NCBI RefSeq assembly: GCF_024721315.2
Contig: NZ_JANFAK020000097.1
Span: 1 to 33,139 of the forward strand
Origin: Streptomyces sp. Isolate_45
Lineage (GTDB): Bacteria; Actinomycetota; Actinomycetes; Streptomycetales; Streptomycetaceae
Length of the DNA stretch: 33,139 nucleotides
Direction of reading: 5' to 3'
How positions within the stretch are numbered: position 1 is the first letter of the stretch; each line of letters opens with the position of its first letter. Positions 15,132-22,297 of this stretch are shown one piece after another. Made by a program: the position numbers and the translations under genes. Under the pieces are notes generated by a model. The model saw nothing but the letters and a program-made list of their open reading frames with translations, was not told where the DNA came from and made no database searches.

Positions 15132-15185
15132 GGGCCGACCCTACTCGGGGGCCGTGCCGCCGGGCCCGGAGGCGGCCGCCGCACG

Positions 15186-16442
15186 TCAGTCGCCGCCGCA
15201 GCCCCCGCCGCAACCGCTCCCGCAGCCGCCGGAGGAGCCGCAGCCCCCCGACGACGAGGACGACGAGGACGACGAGGACGAGGACGAGCGCTGCTCGCGG
15301 TGGCGCTCGGCCAACTCCTCGCGCCGCTGGGCGTACGAGGTGCCGGCCGGCCGCCACGGGCGCAGGGCGCTTCGGCGGAACGGCATGAGGGGTGCGGCCG
15401 TGAACCTCGTGACGACGTGGCCGTCATGGGTGTTGACCGCGTACTCCAGGACCACCTCGGCGCCCTCGCGGGGCACGCCGTACATGAGCGCCTCGTACGG
15501 TTCGGCGAACGGGTCGATGTCGTGGTGCTCGGCGCGCAGCCGCTCCCGCGGGCCGCCCACGAGGATCCTGCCGGGACGGGAGGAGTAGCTGTCGTCGAAG
15601 CGGTTGCGGAAGGCGACCAGCGGCGGGGCGGTGGGGGTCCGGGCGTCCGCGAGGATCCACGCCGTGTCCATGGAGCGGCGTACGCCGACGCGCAGCACGG
15701 GCTGTCCGCCGTAGTGGAGCCGGCGGGCGGCGCCGCCGGCCGTGATGCCGCGGCCGAGCAGCGGGGTGCCGGGGACGAGCAGCAGAAGGGCGAGGACCTG
15801 CTGTCCGGTGGCGTCGTACGGGTGTTCCGGGGGCGCGTTCAAGTCCTGGGCGAGGCCAGTCAGGATCAGGGCCGCGGCGAGCGCGCAGAGCGGGGCACCG
15901 GTCAGGAGCAGCGTGCGGCCGCGGGTGCGGTGGCTGTTGGGCAGGCTGTCGGGGAGCGGGCTGCGGGCGTCCCCGGCCGCCTCCAGGATCAGGGCCCGCT
16001 GGATCCTCCGGGAGCGCAGGCGCAGCACGGCGCCGGTGAGGGCCAGGACGGCGATGCCGATGATCAGCCCCGCTCCGACCCGGCCGGCGGCGTCGTCCGG
16101 GGCGAGTTCACCGAGGACGAGGCATGCGTCCAGGGCGATCAGCGGCGCGGCGACGGCGGTCGCGACCGGCAGGAACCGGTACCAGGCGGGGAGGGCCAGC
16201 AGCAGGACGGCCGCCGGGTAGCCGCCCCATTCGGTGCCGACGGAGGTGTCCTCGGGGGTGTTCCAGGCGAGCAGGACGACCGCGCACAGGATGAGGGGCA
16301 GGAGGATCCAGCCCCCGGCGACGGGTCCGAGGACGGCGGGAACGCGGGCCGCGCGCCAGCGTTCGGCGTCGGCGGCCTTCCATTCGGGGGCGCCGTCCGC
16401 GGGTATCGCCGCGGCCGGCAGGTACTTGACGATGTCACTCAC
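15186..16442 (-). CDS. Membrane protein with Ser-run and Gly-Cys-rich C-terminal tail
   Basis: The 418-residue protein starts at a GTG (16442). Hydrophobic segments at about 41-60, 77-110, 122-142, 177-197 and 215-235 predict five or six membrane spans. The following soluble region (about 236-375) contains repeated beta-like elements and a Trp/Arg stretch. The tail is striking: 13 consecutive serines encoded by alternating TCG/TCC codons, then GGCGSSGGCGSGCGGGCGGD with four cysteines. Similar Gly-Cys tails occur on other actinobacterial membrane proteins, such as the TIGR04222 family, but I do not recognise this family. The Ser codons form a DNA microsatellite likely to vary in length. The upstream gene (16500-17339) encodes an M23 peptidase on the same strand. 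Confidence 0.8.
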   Translation of the reverse strand: MSDIVKYLPAAAIPADGAPEWKAADAERWRAARVPAVLGPVAGGWILLPLILCAVVLLAWNTPEDTSVGTEWGGYPAAVLLLALPAWYRFLPVATAVAAPLIALDACLVLGELAPDDAAGRVGAGLIIGIAVLALTGAVLRLRSRRIQRALILEAAGDARSPLPDSLPNSHRTRGRTLLLTGAPLCALAAALILTGLAQDLNAPPEHPYDATGQQVLALLLLVPGTPLLGRGITAGGAARRLHYGGQPVLRVGVRRSMDTAWILADARTPTAPPLVAFRNRFDDSYSSRPGRILVGGPRERLRAEHHDIDPFAEPYEALMYGVPREGAEVVLEYAVNTHDGHVVTRFTAAPLMPFRRSALRPWRPAGTSYAQRREELAERHREQRSSSSSSSSSSSSSGGCGSSGGCGSGCGGGCGGD

Positions 16443-16499
16443 GGCGCCAGTATGCGGACACCCCCCGTGGGCGGGGGTACCCGCCGTGACACGGAATCG

Positions 16500-17339
16500 C
16501 TACAGCCGGATCGCGTGTCCGGTCCCGGTGTCGAAGGTCTCGCCGCCGGCCGGGACGCCGACGCCCCGCCAGGTGAAGGGCAGGCCGCGGGCCGTGTCCG
16601 GATCGGGGCCGTCCATGAGCTGGAAGTGCAGGTGCGGTTCGGTGGAGTTGCCGGAGTTGCCGCACTCCGCGAGGAGGTCGCCCGCGGTGACGCGGTCCCC
16701 CGGTCGGACGGTCGGGGTGCCCCGGCGCAGGTGGGCGTAGACCGCGTACCGGCCCTCGCCCAGGTCCAGGACCACGTGGTTGCCGAGGACGCAGCCGGCG
16801 CCGGCCAGGTCGCGGATGCCTCCGGCGATCAGCATCTGGTAGATCGCTGCGGGCCAGGAGTTGCGGCTCGCGTGGTCGCGCCAGCGGTCGCTCACCCGCA
16901 CGACGGTCCCGTCGGCGACGGCGAACAACGGGGCGCCGAAGGCCGGGAAGTCGGCGGCGGGCCGGACCGGCGGCCAGAACGCGGCGAACGCGGGCCGCGC
17001 ACGGCCCGACCCGGGCTCCGGCTCGGCGACGACGTCGATCGCGCAGGCCTGGCCCATGCGGTGCGTGCCGTGGCTGGGGACCTTGTCGGCCGGGCTGTTG
17101 AGGGCGCTCCACCGGCCGCGGACCGGCGGGTCGATCTCGATCGGCGGCTCATCGGTCCTGGGGTTGCGGGCGGCCACCACGCCGGTCGCGATCTGGAGCA
17201 CCACCCCGCCCGCCACGCACGCCAGGAACCAGGCCGTGCCGAAGGGCAGTCCGACCGTGAGGTCCAGCGCGATCATGGCGAACGCGAGGAGCAGGAGCAG
17301 CCGGTAGAGCACGTACAACACCTTGGCCATCATGGGCAT
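16500..17339 (-). CDS. Membrane-anchored M23 family metallopeptidase
   Basis: The 279-residue protein has two N-terminal membrane spans (about 7-28 and 33-56) and a C-terminal LytM-type domain. Zinc ligands appear in GTHRMGQACAIDVV (His93, Asp102) and EPHLHFQL (HxH), with the typical GNHVVLDLGEGRYAVYAHL segment between. Such enzymes cut peptidoglycan cross-links, or act as regulators when inactive; here all ligands look present. I chose ATG 17339, preceded by GAGG at five bases, over the longer TTG frame from 17354. It begins seven bases past the stop of the ArsR-type regulator, so both are co-transcribed and the regulator may control cell-wall turnover. Confidence 0.87.
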   Translation of the reverse strand: MPMMAKVLYVLYRLLLLLAFAMIALDLTVGLPFGTAWFLACVAGGVVLQIATGVVAARNPRTDEPPIEIDPPVRGRWSALNSPADKVPSHGTHRMGQACAIDVVAEPEPGSGRARPAFAAFWPPVRPAADFPAFGAPLFAVADGTVVRVSDRWRDHASRNSWPAAIYQMLIAGGIRDLAGAGCVLGNHVVLDLGEGRYAVYAHLRRGTPTVRPGDRVTAGDLLAECGNSGNSTEPHLHFQLMDGPDPDTARGLPFTWRGVGVPAGGETFDTGTGHAIRL

Positions 17340-17346
17340 GGTCACC

Positions 17347-17865
17347 TCAGGCAATCGCGGCCGACAGCAGGACGAGGAGCGGGACCACCCGGCCGGCGGG
17401 AACCTCGTGGCGGCCCCGGCCGGTCGTGTGCAGCCAGCCGGCCGCGGTCAGTTGGCGCAGGTGGTGGTAGACCTGCCCGCTGGTGCCGACCCCGTCGAGG
17501 GCGGTCAGTTCGGCTGCCGTGCGCCGTCCGGCGAGGATCTCGCGGAGCAGGCGCAGCCGGACCGGGTTGCCGAGGGCGGCGAGGGAGTCGGCGGTGCGTC
17601 CGGCGTCGGCCCCGGGGTCGAGGACGTCCTCGGTGACGGCGGCCTGCTGCCATTCGTAGCGCTCCCCGGTGGGCAGCGTGACGGCGCCCGTGAAGAGCAC
17701 CCCGCCCGCCCCGCCGGCGTCCCCGGCCTCGGCGAGGCGTGCCTTCCAGCCTTCGAGGGCCCAGAAGTCCCCACCGGTGGGGACGGGTTCGGGGCGGGCG
17801 TCGGCCCGCGCCTCCAGGGCGACCAGCCGGCGTTCCAGTGCGGCGACGCGGTCTTCGAGCTCCAT
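17347..17865 (-). CDS. ArsR-type winged-helix regulator
   Basis: The 172-residue protein begins with a short coiled-coil (MELEDRVAALERRLVALEARA) and a variable middle section. It ends with an ArsR-like winged helix at about 90-160 (DSLAALGNPVRLRLLREILAGRRTAAEL ... SGQVYHHLRQLTAAGWL). No cysteine or histidine cluster of the metal-sensing type is seen, so it probably senses something else or responds through the coiled-coil. An inverted repeat lies 11 bases before the ATG and is a likely autoregulatory operator. It leads the operon with the M23 peptidase and probably the membrane protein. Confidence 0.85.
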   Translation of the reverse strand: MELEDRVAALERRLVALEARADARPEPVPTGGDFWALEGWKARLAEAGDAGGAGGVLFTGAVTLPTGERYEWQQAAVTEDVLDPGADAGRTADSLAALGNPVRLRLLREILAGRRTAAELTALDGVGTSGQVYHHLRQLTAAGWLHTTGRGRHEVPAGRVVPLLVLLSAAIA

Positions 17866-17875
17866 GACTCCGAAA

Positions 17876-17891
17876 TTACGTCATTACGTAA
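17876..17891. promoter_or_regulatory. Likely operator of the ArsR-type regulator
   Basis: TTACGT-CATT-ACGTAA is a perfect 6-bp inverted repeat 11 bases upstream of the start codon, in a short AT-rich stretch. ArsR-type repressors bind such dyads at their own promoters, so autoregulation is the natural reading. Confidence 0.5.
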
Positions 17892-17932
17892 CTCCGTACA
17901 AGAGGGGGCGGGCAACGGCCGCCGGGAACGGC

Positions 17933-17969
17933 CGAGCCCCCGCCCGGACAGCGTCCGGACGGGGGCTCG
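17933..17969 (-). terminator. Terminator of the purSQL operon
   Basis: CGAGCCCCCG-C-CCGGAC pairs with GTCCGG-A-CGGGGGCTCG, 16 paired bases with a single mismatch and a three-base loop, 23 bases past the purL stop codon. Confidence 0.85.
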
Positions 17970-17991
17970 TACGTGGAGCGGGTGGGCGGGA

Positions 17992-20241
17992 TCAGGCGAG
18001 CAGCGCCGGGATCGTCGCCTCGTGGGCCTCGCGGAGCTCGGCCAGCGGGAGCGTGAACTCGCCCTGGATCTCGATCGCGTCGCCGTCGACCACGCCGATG
18101 CGGGCGGCCGGCAGGCCCCGCGCACCGCACATGTCGGTGAACCGGAGCTCCTCGCTGCGCGGGACGGCCACGATGGCGCGGCCCGCGGACTCGGAGAACA
18201 GGAAGGTGAACGCGTCCAGGCCCTCGGGGACCACGATCCGCGCACCGTTGCCGCCGCGCAGGCAGGACTCGGTGAGCGCCTGGATCACGCCGCCGTCGGA
18301 CAGGTCGTGCGCCGCGTCGACCATGCCGTCGCGCGAGGCGGAGATCAGGATCTCGCCGAGCAGCTTCTCGCGTCCCAGGTCCACCTTCGGCGGCATGCCG
18401 CCGAGGTGGTCGTGGACGACCTGCGACCAGGCCGAGCCGCCGAACTCCTCGGTCGTGTCGCCGAGCAGGTACAGCAGCTGTCCGGCCTCCGCGAACGCCA
18501 TCGGCGTACGCCGGTTGACGTCGTCGATGACACCGAGGACCGCCACGACCGGGGTCGGGTGGATCGCGGTCTCGCCCGTCTGGTTGTAGAGGGAGACGTT
18601 GCCGCCGGTCACCGGGGTGCCCAGCTCCAGGCAGCCGTCCGCGAGACCGCGGGTGGCCTCGGCGAACTGCCACATGACGTCCGGGTCCTCGGGCGAGCCG
18701 AAGTTCAGGCAGTCGGAGATGGCCAGCGGCTTCGCTCCGGTCGCCGCGACGTTGCGGTACGCCTCGGCCAGCGCCAGCTGCGCGCCCGTGTACGGGTCGA
18801 GCTTGGCGAAGCGGCCGTTGCCGTCCGTGGCCATGGCCACGCCGAGGTTGGTCTCCTCGTCGATGCGGACCATGCCCGCGTCCTCGGGCTGCGAGAGCAC
18901 CGTGTTGCCCTGCACGAACCGGTCGTACTGGTCGGTGATCCAGGACTTGGAGGCCTGGTTCGGGGACGAGACCAGCGCCAGGACCTGCGCGCGGAGCTCC
19001 TCGGAGGTCTGCGGACGGGGCAGCTTGCCCGCGTCGTCGGCCTGGAGGGCGTCCTGCCAGGAGGGGCGCGCGTACGGGCGGTGGTACGTCGGGCCCTCGT
19101 GGGCGACGGTGCCCGGGGGCACGTCCACGATGAGCTCGCCGTGCCAGTAGATCTCCAGCTGCTCGCCCTCGGTCACCTCACCGATGACGGTGGCGATGAC
19201 GTCCCACTTCTCGCAGATCTCCATGAAGCGGTCGACGTGCTGCGGCTCGACGATCGCGCACATGCGCTCCTGCGACTCGCTCATGAGGATTTCCTCGGGC
19301 GAGAGCGTCGCGTCGCGCAGCGGGACGGTGTCCAGCTCGACGCGCATGCCGCCCGAACCGGCCGAGGCCAGCTCGGACGTGGCGCAGGAGAGCCCGGCGC
19401 CGCCGAGGTCCTGGATGCCCGCGACCAGCTTCTCCTTGAAGATCTCCAGGGTGCACTCGATGAGGAGCTTCTCCTGGAAGGGGTCGCCGACCTGGACGGC
19501 GGGGCGCTTGGTCGGCTTCGTGTCGTCGAAGGTCTCGGACGCGAGGACCGAGACGCCGCCGATGCCGTCGCCGCCCGTGCGGGCGCCGTAGAGGATGACC
19601 TTGTTGCCGGGCCCGGAGGCCTTGGCGAGGTGGATGTCCTCGTGCTTCATGACGCCGATGCAGCCGGCGTTGACCAGCGGGTTGCCCTGGTAGCAGGCGT
19701 CGAAGACGACCTCGCCGCCGATGTTCGGCAGGCCCAGGCAGTTGCCGTAGCCGCCGATGCCGGCGACGACGCCCGGCAGGACGCGCTTGGTGTCGGGGTG
19801 GTCGGCCGCGCCGAAGCGCAGCGGGTCCACGACGGCGACCGGGCGGGCGCCCATCGCGAGGATGTCGCGGACGATGCCGCCGATGCCCGTGGCCGCGCCC
19901 TGGTAGGGCTCGATGTACGAGGGGTGGTTGTGCGACTCGACCTTGAAGGTGACCGCGTAGCCCTGACCGACGTCGACGACGCCCGCGTTCTCGCCGATGC
20001 CGACGAGCATGGCGTCGTTCTGCGGGACCTTCTCGCCGAACTGCTTCAGGTGGACCTTGCTGCTCTTGTACGAGCAGTGCTCGGACCACATGACGGAGTA
20101 CATGGCGAGCTCGGCGCCCGTGGGACGGCGGCCGAGGATCTCGCGGATGCGCGCGTACTCGTCCTCCTTGAGGCCGAGCTCCTTCCAGGGCTGCGCGGCG
20201 TCCGGGGTGCCGGTGGCGTTCTTGACGGTATCGAGGCTCAT
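17992..20241 (-). CDS. purL: Phosphoribosylformylglycinamidine synthase, large subunit
   Basis: PurL converts FGAR to FGAM with ATP and ammonia delivered from PurQ. At 749 residues it is the small, glutaminase-free type that works in a complex with PurS and PurQ. The conserved MWSEHCSYKSSK segment (His55) near the N-terminus, the ATP-binding GIGGIVRDIL region, GGAGLSCATSEL and the duplicated AIR-synthetase-like halves are visible. The ATG overlaps the purQ stop as ATGA (20238-20241), so translation is coupled to purQ. The open frame continues upstream within purQ, but no start there makes sense. A strong hairpin terminator follows. Confidence 0.97.
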   Translation of the reverse strand: MSLDTVKNATGTPDAAQPWKELGLKEDEYARIREILGRRPTGAELAMYSVMWSEHCSYKSSKVHLKQFGEKVPQNDAMLVGIGENAGVVDVGQGYAVTFKVESHNHPSYIEPYQGAATGIGGIVRDILAMGARPVAVVDPLRFGAADHPDTKRVLPGVVAGIGGYGNCLGLPNIGGEVVFDACYQGNPLVNAGCIGVMKHEDIHLAKASGPGNKVILYGARTGGDGIGGVSVLASETFDDTKPTKRPAVQVGDPFQEKLLIECTLEIFKEKLVAGIQDLGGAGLSCATSELASAGSGGMRVELDTVPLRDATLSPEEILMSESQERMCAIVEPQHVDRFMEICEKWDVIATVIGEVTEGEQLEIYWHGELIVDVPPGTVAHEGPTYHRPYARPSWQDALQADDAGKLPRPQTSEELRAQVLALVSSPNQASKSWITDQYDRFVQGNTVLSQPEDAGMVRIDEETNLGVAMATDGNGRFAKLDPYTGAQLALAEAYRNVAATGAKPLAISDCLNFGSPEDPDVMWQFAEATRGLADGCLELGTPVTGGNVSLYNQTGETAIHPTPVVAVLGVIDDVNRRTPMAFAEAGQLLYLLGDTTEEFGGSAWSQVVHDHLGGMPPKVDLGREKLLGEILISASRDGMVDAAHDLSDGGVIQALTESCLRGGNGARIVVPEGLDAFTFLFSESAGRAIVAVPRSEELRFTDMCGARGLPAARIGVVDGDAIEIQGEFTLPLAELREAHEATIPALLA

Positions 20242-20918
20242 GCGCTGACCAGCTTCTTCAGGACCGACGTGAAGAACGGGAGGCCGTCGGTGCGGCCCGT
20301 CCCGATCAGCGGCTCGACCGCGTGCTCGGGGTGCGGCATGAGGCCGACGACGTTGCCCGCGGCGTTGGTGATGCCGGCGATGTCGCGCAGCGAACCGTTC
20401 GGGTTCACGTCGACGTACCGGAAGGCCACGCGGCCTTCGGCCTCCAGTTCGTCGAGCGTGCGCTCGTCGGCGGTGTAGCGGCCGTCCATGTTCTTGAGCG
20501 GGACGGAGATCTCCTGGCCGGCGGTGTAGTCGCCGGTCCACGCGGTCTCCGTGTTCTCCACCCGCAGCTTCTGGTCGCGGCAGATGAAGTGGAGGTGGTT
20601 GTTGCGGAGCATCGCCCCCGGCAGCAGGTGGGCCTCGGTGAGGACCTGGAAGCCGTTGCAGATGCCGAGGACGGGCATGCCGCCCTTGGCCTGCTCGATG
20701 ATGGTCTCCATGACCGGCGAGAAGCGGGAGATGGCCCCGGCGCGCAGGTAGTCCCCGTAGGAGAAGCCGCCCGCGAGGACGACCGCGTCGACCTGGTGCA
20801 GGTCCTTGTCGCGGTGCCAGAGCGAGACGGGCTCGGCCCCCGCGAGGCGGACGGCGCGCAGCGAGTCACGGTCGTCGAGCGTTCCGGGGAACGTGACGAC
20901 TCCGATGCGAGTGGTCAC
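20238..20918 (-). CDS. purQ: Phosphoribosylformylglycinamidine synthase, glutaminase subunit
   Basis: This 226-residue class I glutamine amidotransferase supplies ammonia to PurL. The catalytic triad is visible: Cys87 in VLGICNGFQ, and His196 and Glu198 in MPHPEH. The GTG at 20918 lies two bases after the purS stop codon, with GAGG seven bases upstream inside purS. The gene ends in an ATGA overlap with purL. The spacing implies one polycistronic message for the three subunits in roughly fixed proportion. Confidence 0.96.
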   Translation of the reverse strand: MTTRIGVVTFPGTLDDRDSLRAVRLAGAEPVSLWHRDKDLHQVDAVVLAGGFSYGDYLRAGAISRFSPVMETIIEQAKGGMPVLGICNGFQVLTEAHLLPGAMLRNNHLHFICRDQKLRVENTETAWTGDYTAGQEISVPLKNMDGRYTADERTLDELEAEGRVAFRYVDVNPNGSLRDIAGITNAAGNVVGLMPHPEHAVEPLIGTGRTDGLPFFTSVLKKLVSA

Positions 20919-20920
20919 CG

Positions 20921-21181
20921 TCAGGCCTCGACCTTCACGGTCTCGACGCGGACGGTGAAGTCTTCGATGACGGTGTTGGCGAGGAAGGTTTCGGCCATCT
21001 TGTGGATGCGGTCGAGGGCGGCCCGGTCGACCGGTCCCTCCACCTCCAGTTCGAAGCGCTTCCCCTGGCGGACGTCGGCGATCCCATCGAAGCCCAGACG
21101 CGGCAGTGCACGCTGCACCGCCTGGCCCTGGGGGTCGAGGATCTCCGGCTTGAGCATGACGTCGACTACGACGCGTGCCAC
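20921..21181 (-). CDS. purS: Phosphoribosylformylglycinamidine synthase, PurS subunit
   Basis: PurS is the small dimeric component that bridges PurL and PurQ and helps channel ammonia. The 86-residue product (MARVVVDVMLKPEILDPQGQ ...) has the usual PurS fold pattern with the QGKRFELEVEG segment. A GTG at 21187 is also in frame, but the GGGAG ribosome site overlaps it and lies five bases before the GTG at 21181, so the later start is preferred. It is the first gene of purSQL and is divergent from the Lsr2-like gene across about 325 bases. Confidence 0.95.
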   Translation of the reverse strand: MARVVVDVMLKPEILDPQGQAVQRALPRLGFDGIADVRQGKRFELEVEGPVDRAALDRIHKMAETFLANTVIEDFTVRVETVKVEA

Positions 21182-21506
21182 TGGCACTCCCGTGTGGTGG
21201 TTGGTGCGAAGGCGGTTCCATCAGCGTACCCGGCCAAAATTTCTACGCGGGTAGATATCGGATGCCCCTGATCATCCCGCCGTTTCGGCTTCACCAACGC
21301 TTCGCAAAATCCACCGGAAAACCACGCCCCCGGCATTGCGGCGGGACACGCGGGGAGAATTAACTGGGCTTCGCTATTCAATGAGAATCACGGTACAAAG
21401 GAATCAGCCGGGATTCCGGCGGTTTGATGCATTCCACCGAAACATCCACACACGCGACATCACCGCACGTCAGCGGGAGTGACCGCGCACGAAGGGACCG
21501 ATATCC
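21182..21506. other. AT-richer divergent region, purS / lsr2-like gene
   Basis: This region has no gene but must hold the purSQL and lsr2-like promoters. It is one of the least GC-rich stretches in the window, especially 21230-21440 (CCAAAATTTCTA, AGAATTAACT, CTATTCAATGAGAATC). Lsr2-type proteins prefer AT-rich DNA, so autoregulation and an effect on purS are possible. TCTAC-GCGG-GTAGA (21242-21255) is a 5-bp dyad within it. I cannot pick a clear promoter for either side. Confidence 0.4.
21242..21255. promoter_or_regulatory. Dyad upstream of purS
   Basis: TCTAC-GCGG-GTAGA, a 5-bp perfect inverted repeat 60 bases upstream of the purS start, lies where an operator might act on the purSQL promoter. 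No known purine regulator of Streptomyces can be assigned to it from sequence. Confidence 0.3.
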
Positions 21507-21824
21507 GTGGCGCAGCGCGTAGTAGTCACGCTCTCCGACGACCTCAGCGGCGGGGAAGCGGCGGAAACGGTCGTGTTCGCTCTGGACGGTAAGTCGTACG
21601 AGATCGACCTCAATGCGGCCAACGCAAAGAAACTGCGGAAGGGCCTGGCCCCCTTCGTGGCCGCCGGCCGCCGTCAGTCCCGTTCCGGGAAGGTGTTCCG
21701 GCACACAGCCGTCGCCCCCGATCCGGCGGTCGTCCGGGCGTGGGCCCGCGCGAACCAGCACGACGTGCCGCCCCGCGGGCGGATCCCCAAGCGCGTCTAC
21801 GAGGCGTACAACGCAGCCCACTGA
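21507..21824 (+). CDS. Lsr2-like nucleoid-associated protein
   Basis: The 105-residue protein starts at GTG 21507 behind GAAGGGA. It has the Lsr2 layout: an N-terminal oligomerisation half (MAQRVVVTLSDDLSGGEAAETVVFALDGKSYEIDL... in overlapping strands), a linker, and a C-terminal DNA-binding half with the AT-hook-like PPRGRIPKRVYEAY (RGR at 90-92). Lsr2 proteins bridge AT-rich DNA and silence horizontally acquired genes. Streptomyces has a main Lsr2 and a paralogue (LsrL), and I recall the paralogue lying beside purS in S. coelicolor, so this is more likely the paralogue. It is followed by tRNA-Gly. Confidence 0.92.
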   Translation: MAQRVVVTLSDDLSGGEAAETVVFALDGKSYEIDLNAANAKKLRKGLAPFVAAGRRQSRSGKVFRHTAVAPDPAVVRAWARANQHDVPPRGRIPKRVYEAYNAAH

Positions 21825-21832
21825 GAGCTGAT

Positions 21833-21863
21833 TTGCCAAGCACCCCCATCGATCGGCTAATGT
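21833..21863 (+). promoter_or_regulatory. Promoter of tRNA-Gly(UCC)
   Basis: TTGCCA (21833-21838) is a five-of-six match to the -35 consensus. GCTAAT (21856-21861, 17-base spacer) or TAATGT (21858-21863) serves as -10. Transcription would start about 21870, leaving a 40-base leader. The tRNA thus has its own promoter and does not rely on the lsr2-like gene. Confidence 0.55.
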
Positions 21864-21910
21864 GTGGATCACGCCGAGGGGCCAGCCGGAAGGCCGGAAC
21901 CCGAAGTCGT

Positions 21911-21982
21911 GCGGGTGTAGTTCAGTAGCAGAACACCCCCCTTCCAGGGGGGAGGCGCAGTGTGCGATCCCTGTCACCCGCT
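21911..21982 (+). tRNA. Atypical tRNA-Gly (UCC), possibly non-proteinogenic
   Basis: The 72-nt cloverleaf has acceptor GCGGGTG/CACCCGC, D stem GTTC/GAAC, and anticodon stem CCCCC/GGGGG with loop CTTCCAG (anticodon TCC); the discriminator is T. Two features depart from ordinary tRNAs. The D loop AGTAGCA has no GG pair (G18-G19). The T arm reads GCAG-T-G / C-CTGT with a bulged T, and its loop is TGCGATC, so GTGC replaces the universal GTTC. In staphylococci, tRNA-Gly species with exactly these two changes avoid EF-Tu and serve peptidoglycan bridge synthesis. Here that role is inferred from the match. The two tRNA-Gly(GCC) genes in the window have normal loops. CCA is not encoded. Confidence refers to its being a tRNA-Gly gene. 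Confidence 0.88.
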
Positions 21983-22060
21983 CTGCACGCTTTACCGGCC
22001 ACGGTTGTGGATCAGGTAGAGTGTTGCTCGCAGCTCACGGCACTTGTGTCGTGGAAGCAT

Positions 22061-22133
<73 letters not shown>

Positions 22134-22141
22134 CAGCGAAT

Positions 22142-22170
22142 GAAGGCCCCGATCATTGATCGGGGCCTTC
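22142..22170 (+). terminator. Terminator after the tRNA-Gly pair
   Basis: GAAGGCCCCGATC pairs with GATCGGGGCCTTC over 13 bp around ATT, beginning eight bases past the tRNA. The same hairpin, with a three-base loop ACC, follows the second tRNA-Gly(GCC). Confidence 0.88.
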
Positions 22171-22225
22171 GTCGTATGTGCCTCGCCCTTTCCCTTGCCC
22201 CTGTCCTGTGGTGTGCATCACGGCC

Positions 22226-22241
22226 GATGACAAATGTCATC
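22226..22241. promoter_or_regulatory. Palindromic operator before the ABC exporter operon
   Basis: GATGACA-AA-TGTCATC is a perfect 7-bp inverted repeat 56 bases upstream of the ATPase start. Dyads of the ATGACA/TGTCAT type are familiar as sites of NarL/DesR-like response regulators that control adjacent ABC exporters. The response regulator of this operon is the obvious candidate to bind it. Confidence 0.55.
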
Positions 22242-22297
22242 GGGAGGCGTGACAGTCCGCACTGACCGGGCCGACCGGCCGCCGCGAGGCTGGGGAC

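Noticed and set aside
15186..15290. Precursor of a heterocyclised peptide (microcin B17-like)
   Set aside because: The Gly-Cys tail belongs to a 418-residue membrane protein, and no cyclodehydratase or dehydrogenase gene is near. Similar tails occur on other actinobacterial membrane proteins.
14499..20478. Open frames longer than 1000 codons on the plus strand (14499-17636, 17323-20478)
   Set aside because: They lie antisense to several recognised genes, including purL, and cross their boundaries. Composition is Gly/Arg/Ala/Asp-rich with no domains.
21911..21982. tRNA pseudogene
   Set aside because: Acceptor, D and anticodon stems are perfect and a good promoter lies upstream. The deviations fall exactly at the GG and TpsiC positions, which points to selection rather than decay.
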